From Nocardia sp. CDC159 (GTDB lineage: Bacteria > Actinomycetota > Actinomycetes > Mycobacteriales > Mycobacteriaceae): 64,000 bases of DNA. The stretch spans positions 372,001-436,000 of the forward strand of contig NZ_JAMRXH010000004.1 in the NCBI RefSeq assembly GCF_023740735.1, read 5' to 3'. The notes under the pieces were generated by a model, which was given only the letters and a program-made list of their open reading frames with translations, did not search any database and was not told the origin of the DNA. This document shows positions 53,452-63,584 of this stretch, piece by piece. A program made the translations under genes and the position numbers. Each line of letters starts with the position of its first letter. Position 1 is the stretch's first letter.

Positions 53452-54957
53452 ATGAGAAAACCAGAAACCTACGAGTTCACCCCCGTCGAGCAGCTCGAGT
53501 CCGAGCAGGGCGGTAACGGCTGGGAGCCGGAGCCGACCGTCGGCGAGCTACAGCTCGACGAGCGCAGTGCGCTGCGTCGCGTCGCGGGGCTGTCCACCGA
53601 ACTCGCCGATATCACCGAGGTCGAATACCGCCAGCTGCGCCTGGAGCGCGTCGTGCTGGTCGGGGTGTGGACCGAGGGCAGCGCGGCGCAGGCCGAGGCC
53701 AGCATGGCCGAACTCGCCGCACTCGCCGAGACCGCGGGCTCGCAGGTGCTCGACGCGCTGATCCAGCGCCGCGACAAGCCGGATCCGGCCACCTACATCG
53801 GCTCGGGCAAGGCCGACGAGCTGCGCGCCGTCGTCCTCGAGACCGGAGCCGACACCGTGATCTGTGACGGTGAGCTCACCCCCGCGCAGCTGACCGCGCT
53901 GGAGAAGGTCGTCAAGGTCAAGGTCATCGACCGCACGGCGCTGATTTTGGACATCTTCGCCCAGCACGCCACCTCCCGCGAGGGTAAGGCCCAGGTCTCG
54001 CTCGCCCAGATGGAATACATGCTGCCCCGCCTGCGCGGCTGGGGTGAGTCGATGTCGCGGCAGGCCGGTGGTCGCGCCGGTGGCAGCGGCGGCGGTGTGG
54101 GTCTGCGCGGTCCCGGTGAGACCAAGATCGAAACCGATCGCCGCCGCATTCGCGAGCGAATGGCCAAGCTGCGCCGCGAGATCAAGGAGATGAAGACCGC
54201 GCGCGACACCAAGCGGGCCCGCCGCGACGCCAGCGGCATCCCCTCGGTCGCGATCGTCGGCTACACCAACGCGGGTAAGTCCAGCCTGATGAACGCGCTC
54301 ACCGGCGCGGGCATCCTGGTACAGGACGCGCTGTTCGCGACCCTGGACCCGACCACCCGCCGGGCCGCCCTCGAGGACGGGCGCGAGCTGGTGTTCACCG
54401 ATACCGTCGGCTTCGTCCGGCACCTGCCGACCCAGCTGGTCGAGGCGTTCCGCTCCACCCTGGAGGAGGTCACCGGCGCGGATCTGCTGCTGCACGTGGT
54501 GGACGGCTCGGACGCGCTGCCCGATCAGCAGATCAAGGCCGTGCGCGAGGTGATCACCGACGTGCTGCGCGAGTCGGGGACCCCCGCGCCGCCGGAACTG
54601 CTGGTGGTCAACAAGATCGACGCGCTGGATCCCACCGAACTGTCGCATCTGCGGGCCCAGCTGCCCGGTGCGGTATTCGTCTCCGCGCGCACCGGGCGCG
54701 GGCTCGACGAGCTGCGCGATCGGCTCGGCGAATTCCTCAGCAAGCTCGATGTGGAGGTCAGCGTGCTGCTGCCCTACACCCGCGGTGACCTGCTCGCTCG
54801 CGTGCACTCCGACGGCCGGATTCTGGAGTCCAGCCACGAGGAGGGCGGCACCCGCGTGCGGGCCCGGGTACCGCGGGCGCTGGTCGGCGCACTGTCGCCG
54901 TACGCGTACGCGAGCACCAATGGCGCCGCGAGGGTTTCGGAGGCGAACCTGCCATAA
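53452..54957 (+). CDS. hflX: HflX ribosome-associated GTPase
   Basis: A 501-residue protein. The HflX N-terminal domain ends in 'RRDKPDPATYIGSGKADELR' and a linker helix; 'LRGPGETKIETDRRRIRERM' is the diagnostic HflX block. G1 is 'VAIVGYTNAGKSSLMNALTG', G3 'LVFTDTVGFVRHLPTQLVEA' and G4 'LLVVNKIDALD'. HflX splits stalled 70S ribosomes after heat or antibiotic stress. The ATG follows GGAGG at 53444-53448 with unusually short spacing. Confidence 0.93.
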   Translation: MRKPETYEFTPVEQLESEQGGNGWEPEPTVGELQLDERSALRRVAGLSTELADITEVEYRQLRLERVVLVGVWTEGSAAQAEASMAELAALAETAGSQVLDALIQRRDKPDPATYIGSGKADELRAVVLETGADTVICDGELTPAQLTALEKVVKVKVIDRTALILDIFAQHATSREGKAQVSLAQMEYMLPRLRGWGESMSRQAGGRAGGSGGGVGLRGPGETKIETDRRRIRERMAKLRREIKEMKTARDTKRARRDASGIPSVAIVGYTNAGKSSLMNALTGAGILVQDALFATLDPTTRRAALEDGRELVFTDTVGFVRHLPTQLVEAFRSTLEEVTGADLLLHVVDGSDALPDQQIKAVREVITDVLRESGTPAPPELLVVNKIDALDPTELSHLRAQLPGAVFVSARTGRGLDELRDRLGEFLSKLDVEVSVLLPYTRGDLLARVHSDGRILESSHEEGGTRVRARVPRALVGALSPYAYASTNGAARVSEANLP

Positions 54958-54964
54958 TCGCTGT

Positions 54965-55014
54965 CTCCCTGCCGTTGTCGTTACGATGGCGTTATTGAAA
55001 ACGACTGCAGGGAG
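54965..55014 (+). promoter_or_regulatory. Hairpin covering the ribosome site of a TTG-initiated gene
   Basis: CTCCCTGC (54965-54972) pairs with GCAGGGAG (55007-55014), and inside it GTCGTT (54977-54982) pairs with AACGAC (55000-55005). The right arm contains most of the GGGAGGG ribosome site at 55010-55016, so the folded mRNA would hide it. This could set low or conditional translation of the acyltransferase. Confidence 0.4.
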
Positions 55015-55021
55015 GGCGCTT

Positions 55022-55882
55022 TTGTCTGGAAACGATGCCACCGCAACGCCACTCAGCGACGGGGCGCCGTTGCACATGTCCTGGGGGGAGATCGATCGGC
55101 TGATCGCCGATTCGATCACCGCGCCCGTGCGAGCCTGGACCAGTCCGCGCTTCTACGGGCTGGACAATATCCCCGACGAGGGGCCGGTGCTGCTGGTCGG
55201 CAACCACACCCTGCTCGGCGGCGTCGACGCCCCGCTGCTGGTGCACGAGATCCTGGTCCGGCGGGGCCGATTGGTGCGCGGGCTGGCGGAGAACGTGCTG
55301 ATGCGCGTGCCGCCGGTGCGCGATCTGGTGCATCGGATGGGTAGTGTGCGCGGCACCCGCGCCAACTGCCGCACGCTGCTGGCCAACGGCGAGGCGGTCA
55401 TCGTCTTCCCGGGCGGGGGCCGGGAAGCCATGCGTCGCAAGGGCGAGAAGTACGTGCTCAAGTGGGAGGGGCGCACCGGTTTCGCCCGCATGGCCATCGA
55501 GGCGGGCGCGCCGATCCTGCCGGTGGCGATGATCGGCGCGGACGATGTCTTCGATGTCGTCTTCGACGGTGATCATCCGGTCATGTGGCCGCTGCGCCGC
55601 ACCGTCGAGGCGCTGGGTATCCGCCGCGAGCTCACCCCGCCGCTCATGCGCGGGTTGGGCCCCACCTGGATTCCGCGGCCGGAGCGGTTCTACTACTCGG
55701 TCGGCTCGCCCATCGAGACCGGGTCGTGGCGCGACGACGACGATCTGGACGCCGCCGCCGCGGATCTGCAGGTGGTGGTGCGCAAGGCGCTCGAGGAGGA
55801 GATCAAGTTCCTGCTCGACGAGCGCGAACGCGACTCCGGTCGCACGCTGTGGGGTCGGATGCGCTCGGCCGTGGGGTTTTAG
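55022..55882 (+). CDS. LPLAT/MGAT-like acyltransferase
   Basis: 286 residues from TTG at 55022, placed by GGAGG at 55011-55015; ATG at 54986 is the alternative. 'GPVLLVGNHTLLGGVDAPLL' has the acyltransferase His-Asp pair in the spacing of the MGAT/phytyl-ester-synthase group, and 'EAVIVFPGGGREAMRRKGEK' is the FPxGxREA motif. 'GAPILPVAMIGADDVFDVVF' is block IV. It probably esterifies a lipid alcohol or lysophospholipid with acyl-CoA at the membrane. It lies between hflX and the FadE-like gene and is followed by a terminator. Confidence 0.85.
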   Translation: MSGNDATATPLSDGAPLHMSWGEIDRLIADSITAPVRAWTSPRFYGLDNIPDEGPVLLVGNHTLLGGVDAPLLVHEILVRRGRLVRGLAENVLMRVPPVRDLVHRMGSVRGTRANCRTLLANGEAVIVFPGGGREAMRRKGEKYVLKWEGRTGFARMAIEAGAPILPVAMIGADDVFDVVFDGDHPVMWPLRRTVEALGIRRELTPPLMRGLGPTWIPRPERFYYSVGSPIETGSWRDDDDLDAAAADLQVVVRKALEEEIKFLLDERERDSGRTLWGRMRSAVGF

Positions 55883-55915
55883 GTTTACCGGTGTTCAGGT
55901 CGCCAACGCCGTCGG

Positions 55916-55951
55916 CCTCACCCTCGCCTCGCCAGGTGAGGGTATTTTTTT
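55916..55951 (+). terminator. Rho-independent terminator after the acyltransferase gene
   Basis: CCTCACC (55916-55922) pairs with GGTGAGG (55935-55941), followed by TATTTTTTT. An alternative pairing ACCCTC/GAGGGT gives the same end point. The T7 tract makes this the clearest intrinsic terminator in the window. Confidence 0.85.
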
Positions 55952-56033
55952 GATATCCGAAGTGAACGACGATTCGACTTCCGGGTACCGTATGGGCAAG
56001 GCGGAGTGCCGATGTGGTCACTAGGAGGTTGGC

Positions 56034-57179
<1,146 letters not shown>

Positions 57180-57181
57180 AG

Positions 57182-58141
57182 TCAAGACCTCTCGTCGTCG
57201 GGCCGGAAGCAGTCGATGTCGAGCTTTCGGCCGATGGCGGCGATGGCGTCCACCAGGGAGCGGTTGCCCAGTTGGGGGAGGCCGGTGCCGTGGGTGCCGA
57301 GTAGTTGGGTCCATTCGGCTCGGATGCGGGCGGCGGCGTCGCGGGGCAGGGGGGTGCGGGTGGGGCGAGGGCCGGGGTGGAAGCCGGGGATGTCGAGGGC
57401 CTGGCCGATGGCGGCCACGGCGTCGACCAGGGTGTGGTTGCCCAGTTGAGGCCAGCCCTGGCCGCCGGGGCCCATGAATTGAATCCACATGTCTGCCAGG
57501 GGATCCAGGGCCGCCGCGCCGACCCCGCAGTCGGCGGCGAAGGCCTCGGGGGTGTAGCCGTTGGCGGCGTTCATATCGCAGTTGCCGAATGGTGGGGCGC
57601 CCTCGGGGAGGCCGCCGCCCCAGCCGCTGCCGTCGGTGTACTGGTGGGCGATCTGGCCGGGGAGGTTGGGGTTGCGGCCGTAGCCCGCGCCGATCACCCG
57701 CAGGCCCTCGGGGCGAACCGGCCACATGGTGAAGAAGTCGTGGCGGTTGGCGTAACCGATGACCCGCAGGGTGGAGCCGAGCCAGTCTGCCATACCCCAG
57801 TAGGCGCGGTTGATGCCGTCGGACTGGTCGCCGCTCGGATTGCCGCTACCCGATTCCACATCGACCATCGAGATCATCTTCGGATGCGGGCCGCCCGCGT
57901 CGGCGATCATGGCGCGATGAGTGTTGATGGTGTCGAGCCAGTTCGGCCGCCAGTAGAAGTAGACGATGAAACACGCCAGCCGCCCCGAATCGGCGGCGGC
58001 CGCGGACCACGCGTAGTTCTGGAAGAAGTTGTGGTCGCGATAGGTGCCGTCGTTGGAGCGTAGCGAGAAGATCTGATACGGGTAGGAGTCGTCGACCGGT
58101 ACCTGGTATTCGGATACGTCGGCGAAGAGCGAGTCGACCAT
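57182..58141 (-). CDS. Endolysin-like GH25 protein of actinophage LysA type
   Basis: A 319-residue protein. Residues 1-~215 are a GH25 lysozyme-like domain: 'FADVSEYQVPVDDSYPYQIF' at the start, 'PKMISMVDVESGSGNPSGD' with the acidic catalytic pair, and 'GQIAHQYTDGSGWGGG' and 'FGNCDMNAANGYTPEAFAAD' as in mycobacteriophage LysA. Residues ~225-315 hold two copies of a ~45-residue repeat, W(I/T)QxxGxxGxGxPQLGN then (H/R)(T/S)LVDA(V/I)AAIGxxLDI, known from actinophage lysins. There is no signal peptide and no other phage gene nearby. It would cleave peptidoglycan if released. Convergent with the dehydrogenase. Confidence 0.85.
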   Translation of the reverse strand: MVDSLFADVSEYQVPVDDSYPYQIFSLRSNDGTYRDHNFFQNYAWSAAAADSGRLACFIVYFYWRPNWLDTINTHRAMIADAGGPHPKMISMVDVESGSGNPSGDQSDGINRAYWGMADWLGSTLRVIGYANRHDFFTMWPVRPEGLRVIGAGYGRNPNLPGQIAHQYTDGSGWGGGLPEGAPPFGNCDMNAANGYTPEAFAADCGVGAAALDPLADMWIQFMGPGGQGWPQLGNHTLVDAVAAIGQALDIPGFHPGPRPTRTPLPRDAAARIRAEWTQLLGTHGTGLPQLGNRSLVDAIAAIGRKLDIDCFRPDDERS

Positions 58142-58225
58142 TGCTGCCTCATCAATGGAAATCGGCCCCGGAGCGAGCTGGTTTGCGAAACCCCTCCCCC
58201 TGATCTCCACGGTACTCTGCTTTGT

Positions 58226-58546
58226 ATGACACGGTTCCGGCTCGCCCCGCGAAGTGCGGCGGCGCTGCTGCCCGCGTGGGTCACCGTGTTGTTGCTGGCG
58301 ATCACCGCGACCGTCCTGGTGGACGGCGCCTCGGCGATGATCGGCGCGGGTGTCGCGCTGGCCCTGCTGCTCGCCGCCGTGGCCTGCGGTTCCCGGCCTC
58401 CGCTGCGGCTGCTGGCCAGGCGGCGTTGCGCCGAACCCCGCGAAGAGCGACGCCTGCGGGGCGCGTTCCGCCGCCAGAGCGCCCCCGATACACCCGGCCG
58501 CCCTCGCCTGCCTCGGGCACCCGGACGGGTCCCGGCCGCCGCGTAG
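58226..58546 (+). CDS. Small membrane protein upstream of YidC (DUF6412-like)
   Basis: A 106-residue protein. Two hydrophobic segments, 'ALLPAWVTVLLLAITATVLV' and 'AMIGAGVALALLLAAVAC', are followed by a basic Pro/Arg-rich tail ('LRLLARRRCAEPREERRLRG'). Small proteins of this form are commonly found just before a second YidC gene in Nocardia relatives. It is 103 bp upstream of that gene on the same strand. Function unknown. Confidence 0.65.
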   Translation: MTRFRLAPRSAAALLPAWVTVLLLAITATVLVDGASAMIGAGVALALLLAAVACGSRPPLRLLARRRCAEPREERRLRGAFRRQSAPDTPGRPRLPRAPGRVPAAA

Positions 58547-58649
58547 CCGATTTCGGTAGCGGCATCCGACCGTCCCCATTCATTTCGCCCCATTCCGTGG
58601 TGGCGCTTTCCCGGCATGAGGAATTCCCGCATGCCGTCCGAGGTGTTCG

Positions 58650-59600
58650 ATGCTCGATTTCATCTATTACCCCGTCTCCGCCATACTCTGGTTCTGGCAC
58701 AGGATCTTCGGGTTCGTCCTCGGCCCGGACAGCGGTTTGGCCTGGGCCCTGGCCGTGGTGTTCCTGGTCTTCACCCTGCGTGCCCTGCTGGTGCGGCCCG
58801 CGCTGCGGCAGCTCCGCACGGCCCGGCAGCTGCAGGAGCTGCAACCGCGCATCCGGGCGCTGCGCAAGCGCTTTCCGGACGATCTGCAGCGCCAGGCCGT
58901 CGAAATGCGAAAAATACAGCGGGAGAACGGTTTCAACCCGTTCCTGGCCTTCCTGCCCGCCCTCGTGCAGGCCCCGGTGTTCATCGGACTGCTGCACGTG
59001 CTGAAGTCGTTCAATCGCACCGGCACCGGCTTCGGTGGGCTCGGTATGAGTCCCGAGACGAACGCCCACACCCCGAACTACGTCTTCGGCGTGGGCGACG
59101 TGCAGTCCTTCCTCGGCGCTCGGCTGTTCGGCGCGCCGATCTCGGCGGCCATCACCACCCCGCACCCCACCCTCGCCTCGTTCGCGCAGTTCGGCGGGAT
59201 CCCGTCGACGACAACCATTGCCGCGGTGGCGATTCCGCTGATGCTCCTCGCCGCGCTCGCCACCCATTTCAACGCGCGGGCCTCGATCGCGCGGCAGCGC
59301 CGGGCGGCCGAGCCGAATCCGCAGGCGGAGCTGATGAACCGGCTGCTGCTGTGGGTGTTCCCGCTCGGTGCGCTGCTGGCCGGGCCGGTGCTGATGATCG
59401 CGGTGCTGCTGTACTGGGTGGGCAACAATCTGTGGACCTACGGCCAGCAGCACCTGATCTACGCCCGACTCGACCGCGAGGACATCGCGAAACAGGTCGC
59501 GGCCGCCGAACGCCGGGCCGCCGCCGCGCCGAAACCCGGCGCCCGCCCGGCGGCTCGGCGGCAATCGGGCCGCCGCCGCGGGAAGGCCGGGCGAGGCTGA
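58650..59600 (+). CDS. YidC/Oxa1-family membrane insertase (second copy type)
   Basis: A 316-residue protein. It opens MLDFIYYPVSAILWFWHRIF; TM2 is 'LAWALAVVFLVFTLRALLVR' with an Arg in the hydrophilic groove, then the cytoplasmic hairpin 'QLQELQPRIRALRKRFPDDL', 'FNPFLAFLPALVQAPVFIGL' and 'VLMIAVLLYWVGNNLWTYGQ'. A basic Ala/Arg tail suggests ribosome contact. It lacks the large P1 domain of proteobacterial YidC. The usual actinobacterial copy sits near the replication origin, so this is probably a paralogue. Confidence 0.9.
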   Translation: MLDFIYYPVSAILWFWHRIFGFVLGPDSGLAWALAVVFLVFTLRALLVRPALRQLRTARQLQELQPRIRALRKRFPDDLQRQAVEMRKIQRENGFNPFLAFLPALVQAPVFIGLLHVLKSFNRTGTGFGGLGMSPETNAHTPNYVFGVGDVQSFLGARLFGAPISAAITTPHPTLASFAQFGGIPSTTTIAAVAIPLMLLAALATHFNARASIARQRRAAEPNPQAELMNRLLLWVFPLGALLAGPVLMIAVLLYWVGNNLWTYGQQHLIYARLDREDIAKQVAAAERRAAAAPKPGARPAARRQSGRRRGKAGRG

Positions 59601-59674
59601 CCTCCCGGTGCCGTCGGGCGGCGTAGCGAAGGGCTTGCGGACCGCGCCCAACCTTGTATGGTGGTGGCGTGGCA

Positions 59675-59706
59675 ACCCCTCAGGGGTACTATACCCCTGT
59701 AGGGTA
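59675..59706. promoter_or_regulatory. RicR/CsoR-like copper operator repeats
   Basis: ACCCCTCAGGGGT (59675-59687) is directly followed by TACCCCTGTAGGGTA (59692-59706, arms TACCC/GGGTA). G/C-tract inverted repeats with TACCC/GGGTA ends are the hallmark of CsoR/RicR copper-sensor sites. The downstream genes match the RicR-controlled lpqS operon of M. tuberculosis. The start of the first gene is 62 bp downstream. Confidence 0.6.
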
Positions 59707-59768
59707 GTAGTTCGAAGCACTTGTAACACGTTGCGTTTCCTGATGATTCGACGACGGGAGGGTGCGAG

Positions 59769-60200
59769 GTGGGCGGGGTGGCGGTACGCCCTGCCGGTCG
59801 GCGGCGCTGGGGCGGCTGGGCGCTGTTGCTGGCGCTCGCGGTGCTGACGCCGGTCTTCGACTGTTCGTGGGCCGGGCAGCTGACCCATCGCCATGCGGGC
59901 AATTCCGTGGCGGCCCGGGTCGCCGTCGCGCCGCACGAACCGTCGCACTGTCTCACCCACCATCCCGCCGATTCGCGCTGTCCCGTGCATCTGGGACGTC
60001 ATCTGCCCGATTCGGTGCTGCCCGCCGAACCGGGAAAGGCGCTGCCGCCGCGGCTTCTCGCGCTGCTCGCGGTGATCGTGCTCGTGGCGGCGTCCGTCGC
60101 AGCGGCCTGCGCCATCGACTCGCGCGGGCCGCCCGTCGCCGCCGGTGCTCCGCTGGACGGCCGCGCCATCCTCACCCAGATCTGTATCGCCCGACGCTGA
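59769..60200 (+). CDS. lpqS: LpqS-like copper-regulated membrane protein
   Basis: A 143-residue protein. An N-terminal hydrophobic segment is 'WALLLALAVLTPVFDCSWAG'; an external His/Cys-rich stretch follows ('QLTHRHAGNS', 'HEPSHCLTHHPADSRCPVHL'), then a membrane helix 'LLALLAVIVLVAASVAAACA'. The C-terminus 'GRAILTQICIARR' closely resembles the end of M. tuberculosis LpqS (Rv0847), where a copper-responsive RicR site also precedes lpqS-cysK2-Rv0849. His and Cys residues could bind Cu(I). Lipobox not clear. Confidence 0.7.
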   Translation: MGGVAVRPAGRRRWGGWALLLALAVLTPVFDCSWAGQLTHRHAGNSVAARVAVAPHEPSHCLTHHPADSRCPVHLGRHLPDSVLPAEPGKALPPRLLALLAVIVLVAASVAAACAIDSRGPPVAAGAPLDGRAILTQICIARR

Positions 60201-60281
60201 TCGGTCAGCGCCAGGCCGACCCGCCATGCCGGGTCGGCCGGTGTCCGCCGTCCGCGCAATTCGATACAGAAGGTGGCAGTG

Positions 60282-61370
60282 ATGGACAAGGTTGTGCTCG
60301 ACTCGCCCGCCGCGGCCCGGCGGCCGCACGCCCTCGTGGGCAATACGCCGGTGCTGTGGATCGGCGCCCCGCTGGCCCCGGCGGGCCGCGGATTCTGGGC
60401 AAAGCTGGAGGGATTCAACCCCGGCGGGATGAAGGATCGCCCCGCGCTGCACATGGTGGACCGCGCGCGACAGCGCGGCGATCTCGTGCCCGGCGCCCGG
60501 ATCATCGAATCGACCAGCGGCACATTGGGTTTGGGACTGGCGCTGGCCGGGCTGGTCTTCGATCATCCGGTGACGGTGGTGACCGACACCGGGATGGAGC
60601 CGCTCGTGGCCCGCATGCTCGCCGCCTACGGCGCGCGGGTGGAGTTGGTCACCGAGCCGCATCCGGTCGGCGGCTGGCAGGAGGCCCGGCGCGTCCGCGT
60701 GGCCGATCTGCTCGCGCGCGACCGCACCGCCTGGTGCCCCGATCAGTACAGCAACCCGGACAATGTGGCGGGCTACGAATCCCTGGCGCTCGAGCTCATC
60801 GATCAGCTGGGCAGGGTGGACGTGCTGGTGTGCGCGGTGGGCACCGGCGGCCATTCGGCCGGGGTGGCGCGGGTGCTGCGCCGGTTCGTCCCGGATATGA
60901 AATTGATCGGCGTCGACACCGTCGCCTCGACCATCTTCGGGCAACCCGCCGGTCCGCGCCTGATGCGCGGACTCGGCTCGAGTATCCATCCGCGCAATGT
61001 CGACTACGCCGCATTCGACGAAATCCATTGGGTCGCACCGGCGGAGGCGGTCTGGGCCTGCCGGGCCCTGGCCGGGGCCTATCACGCCAGCGGCGGCTGG
61101 AGTGTCGGGGCGGTGGCGCTGGTCGCCGGGTGGGCGGCGCGCGCACACGACGCCGGGACGCGCATCGCCGCGGTGTTCCCGGACGGGCCGCACCGCTATT
61201 TCGACACCGTCTACAACGACGACTACTGCCGCGAACACGGGCTGCTGGGCATCGAACCGCCCGTCGGGCCCGATACGATCGGCCATCCGTGCGAGCGGGT
61301 CGTGGGGTCGTGGACCCGGTGCACCACCGTGGTGGATCCGGCCACCGTCGTCGATCGGGAGGTCCGGTGA
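60282..61370 (+). CDS. cysK2: CysK2-like PLP-dependent cysteine/S-sulfocysteine synthase
   Basis: A 362-residue fold-type II PLP enzyme. '[20 protein letters not shown]' is the start motif, '[20 protein letters not shown]' holds the PLP Lys, '[20 protein letters not shown]' the phosphate/substrate loop, and '[20 protein letters not shown]' the PLP phosphate-binding Gly loop. It is longer than CysK (~310). Rv0848 (CysK2) uses thiosulfate to make S-sulfocysteine; the same activity is inferred here. ATG at 60282 with AGAAGG upstream. Overlaps the MFS gene by GTGA. Confidence 0.85.
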   Translation: MDKVVLDSPAAARRPHALVGNTPVLWIGAPLAPAGRGFWAKLEGFNPGGMKDRPALHMVDRARQRGDLVPGARIIESTSGTLGLGLALAGLVFDHPVTVVTDTGMEPLVARMLAAYGARVELVTEPHPVGGWQEARRVRVADLLARDRTAWCPDQYSNPDNVAGYESLALELIDQLGRVDVLVCAVGTGGHSAGVARVLRRFVPDMKLIGVDTVASTIFGQPAGPRLMRGLGSSIHPRNVDYAAFDEIHWVAPAEAVWACRALAGAYHASGGWSVGAVALVAGWAARAHDAGTRIAAVFPDGPHRYFDTVYNDDYCREHGLLGIEPPVGPDTIGHPCERVVGSWTRCTTVVDPATVVDREVR

Positions 61371-62632
61371 ACGCACTGTCGGGATTTCGTAGCTTCGATC
61401 CGGCCGCCCGGCTGCTGATGATCAACCAGTTCGGCATCAACCTCGGCTTCTACATGCTGATGCCGTATCTGGCCGGATATCTGTCCGGCCCACTTGGTTT
61501 GGCGGCCTGGGCGGTGGGCCTGGTGCTCGGGGTGCGCAACTTCTCCCAGCAGGGCATGTTTCTGATCGGTGGGACGCTGGCCGATCGGCTCGGCTACAAG
61601 CCGCTGATCGTGGCTGGATGCCTGTTGCGCACCGGCGGTTTCGCGCTGCTGATCTACGCCACCTCGCTGCCGGGCCTGCTGATCGCCTCGGCGGCAACGG
61701 GTTTCGCCGGGGCGCTGTTCAATCCCGCGGTGCGCGCGTATCTGGCCGCCGACGCGGGGGAGCGCCGGGTGGCGGCGTTCGCGCTGTTCAACATCTTCTA
61801 CCAGGCCGGGATTCTGGCCGGACCGCTGGTCGGTTTGGCCCTGGTGGCGTTGGACTTCCGAGTGACGGCGGCCGTGGCGGCGGTGGTGTTCGCGGTGCTG
61901 ACGGTGGCGCAGCTGTGCGCGCTTCCGGCCCGCCGGGCGAGCGAGCCCGCCGCGCCCACCTCGGTGCTCGAGGATTGGCGGACGGTGGTGTCCAATCGCC
62001 GGTTCGTGGCCTTTGCCGCGGCGATGATCGGATCGTATGTGCTGTCGTTCCAGGTGTATCTGGCCCTGCCGTTGCAGGCCGAATACGTCGCCGGGGCACA
62101 TGCGCAAGCGGTGACCTCGGCGCTGTTCGTGGTGTCGGGGCTGATCGCGGTCGCCGGGCAGCTGCGGATCACGGCGTGGTTGCGCGCTCGCTGGGGCAGC
62201 GGCCGCAGTCTGGTGGTCGGCCTGACGGTGCTGGCGGCGGCATTCCTGCCCTTGCTGGCGATCCCCGGGCCGCACCGATTCGGAACCACGACCGCCGTTG
62301 CGGCGCTGCTGCTCTCGGCGGCGCTGCTGGCCATCGGCACCGCGGCGGTGTTCCCGTTCGAAATGGACACCGTGGTCGAGCTGTCCGGGGGGCGCCTGGT
62401 TGCCACCCACTACGGCTTCTACAACACCGTGGTGGGTGTCGGCATCCTGATCGGCAACCTGGCGACGGGTGCGGTGCTCGGCGCTGCGCGCGACCACGGC
62501 ATCGACTGGGCGGTATGGGGCGGGTTGACCGTCATCGGAGCGGTGGCGGCCCTAGCGCTGCACCGCCTCGATCGCCACCCCGCGTCGGCGGCCGCAATCC
62601 CCGTCGCGGCAACAGGTTCCGGCGGTCGGTGA
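61367..62632 (+). CDS. MFS transporter (Rv0849-like)
   Basis: A 421-residue, 12-helix transporter: '[20 protein letters not shown]' in TM1, motif A '[18 protein letters not shown]', '[20 protein letters not shown]' between TM4 and 5, and '[20 protein letters not shown]' in TM11. It belongs to the drug-efflux-like MFS group. The operon with LpqS and CysK2 and the shared operator suggest a role in copper or thiol stress. GTG start behind GGGAGG. Confidence 0.85.
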   Translation: MNALSGFRSFDPAARLLMINQFGINLGFYMLMPYLAGYLSGPLGLAAWAVGLVLGVRNFSQQGMFLIGGTLADRLGYKPLIVAGCLLRTGGFALLIYATSLPGLLIASAATGFAGALFNPAVRAYLAADAGERRVAAFALFNIFYQAGILAGPLVGLALVALDFRVTAAVAAVVFAVLTVAQLCALPARRASEPAAPTSVLEDWRTVVSNRRFVAFAAAMIGSYVLSFQVYLALPLQAEYVAGAHAQAVTSALFVVSGLIAVAGQLRITAWLRARWGSGRSLVVGLTVLAAAFLPLLAIPGPHRFGTTTAVAALLLSAALLAIGTAAVFPFEMDTVVELSGGRLVATHYGFYNTVVGVGILIGNLATGAVLGAARDHGIDWAVWGGLTVIGAVAALALHRLDRHPASAAAIPVAATGSGGR

Positions 62633-62689
62633 GGTCGCGGGCGGGCGGCCGCGGGGACCGTCCGCCCGGGACCTGCTCGTTGCTGTCGA

Positions 62690-63583
62690 TCAGCGCCCGC
62701 TGTCGTCGCCGTCGGCCGTGCGCAGGGCGGCGAGCACCGCGCGGGTGCGGGTGTCGCGCTGGCGGCGTAGGCGGTCGAAGGCTTCGGTGCCGGTGCCGTA
62801 GGTCTGCTCGACCTGGCTGATCACCTTTTCCATCTGGTCGGGATCGGTTGCCGGGGAGCCGAATTCGATTTTCGAGGTTTCCGCACCGACGCCCGCGTAC
62901 AGGTGGCGGATGCCGCCGGGGCCGCCGCCGAGGACATTGCCCTCGAACGGGCCGATGGTGGCCCAGCGCAGGCCCAGCGAATTGCGCATGATCACATCGA
63001 GATCGGCCGGGGAGACCACGCCCTGCTGTACGAGGTAGACGGCCTCGCGGGACAGCGCGCCCTGGAGCCGGTTGGCCACGAAGCCGGGCATCTCCCGGTG
63101 AATGACCACGGGAACCCGGCCGAGACGCTCGTACAGTTCGACCGCGCGCTTGGTGGCCTCGTCGTCGGTGTCGCGGCCGGGCACCACCTCGACCAGCGGC
63201 ATGAGCTCGGGCGGATTGAACGGGTGCCCGACCAGCACCCGGGAGGCGTGCTCGAGCCCGGCGGTGATCAGCGTGGCCGTGATCGAAGAACTCGAGGTCG
63301 CCAGTACGGCATCGGGCCGGGCGTGGGCGATGACGCGGGCGAACAGATCCTGTTTGATCGGCAGCCGTTCGGGTCCGTTCTCCTGCACCAGATCCGCCTC
63401 GGCCACCGCCGCCGCGATGTCGGCGACCACCCGCACCCGCGGATCGTCGCCCAGTTCGGCGGCCACCACATCGGCGATATCGTCGCGCGGATCATAGATC
63501 GTGACGTCCCAGTCGTGCTCGCGGGCGAGCCGGGCCCAGGACAGGCCGATCACGCCCGCGCCGATGACGGCGAGTGTGCTCAT
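62690..63583 (-). CDS. 3-hydroxyacyl-CoA dehydrogenase family, L-carnitine dehydrogenase-like
   Basis: A 297-residue protein. Rossmann loop 'STLAVIGAGVIGLSWARLAR', then 'ADLVQENGPERLPIKQDLFA', 'LATSSSSITATLI', 'RVLVGHPFNPPELMPLVEVV' with the catalytic-region His of the family, and 'MPGFVANRLQGALSREAVYL'. The GPERL and HPFNPP blocks fit L-carnitine dehydrogenases and related beta-hydroxyacid enzymes. It lies one base after the end of the upstream propeller gene, so the two are probably cotranscribed. Substrate tentative. Confidence 0.82.
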   Translation of the reverse strand: MSTLAVIGAGVIGLSWARLAREHDWDVTIYDPRDDIADVVAAELGDDPRVRVVADIAAAVAEADLVQENGPERLPIKQDLFARVIAHARPDAVLATSSSSITATLITAGLEHASRVLVGHPFNPPELMPLVEVVPGRDTDDEATKRAVELYERLGRVPVVIHREMPGFVANRLQGALSREAVYLVQQGVVSPADLDVIMRNSLGLRWATIGPFEGNVLGGGPGGIRHLYAGVGAETSKIEFGSPATDPDQMEKVISQVEQTYGTGTEAFDRLRRQRDTRTRAVLAALRTADGDDSGR

Positions 63584-63584
63584 A

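Noticed and set aside
58302..61376. Open frame of about 1024 codons on the minus strand across yidC, lpqS and cysK2
   Set aside because: It is antisense to three well-supported genes; its composition (Arg, Gly, Pro, His) is typical of a shadow frame in GC-rich DNA and no domain is recognisable.
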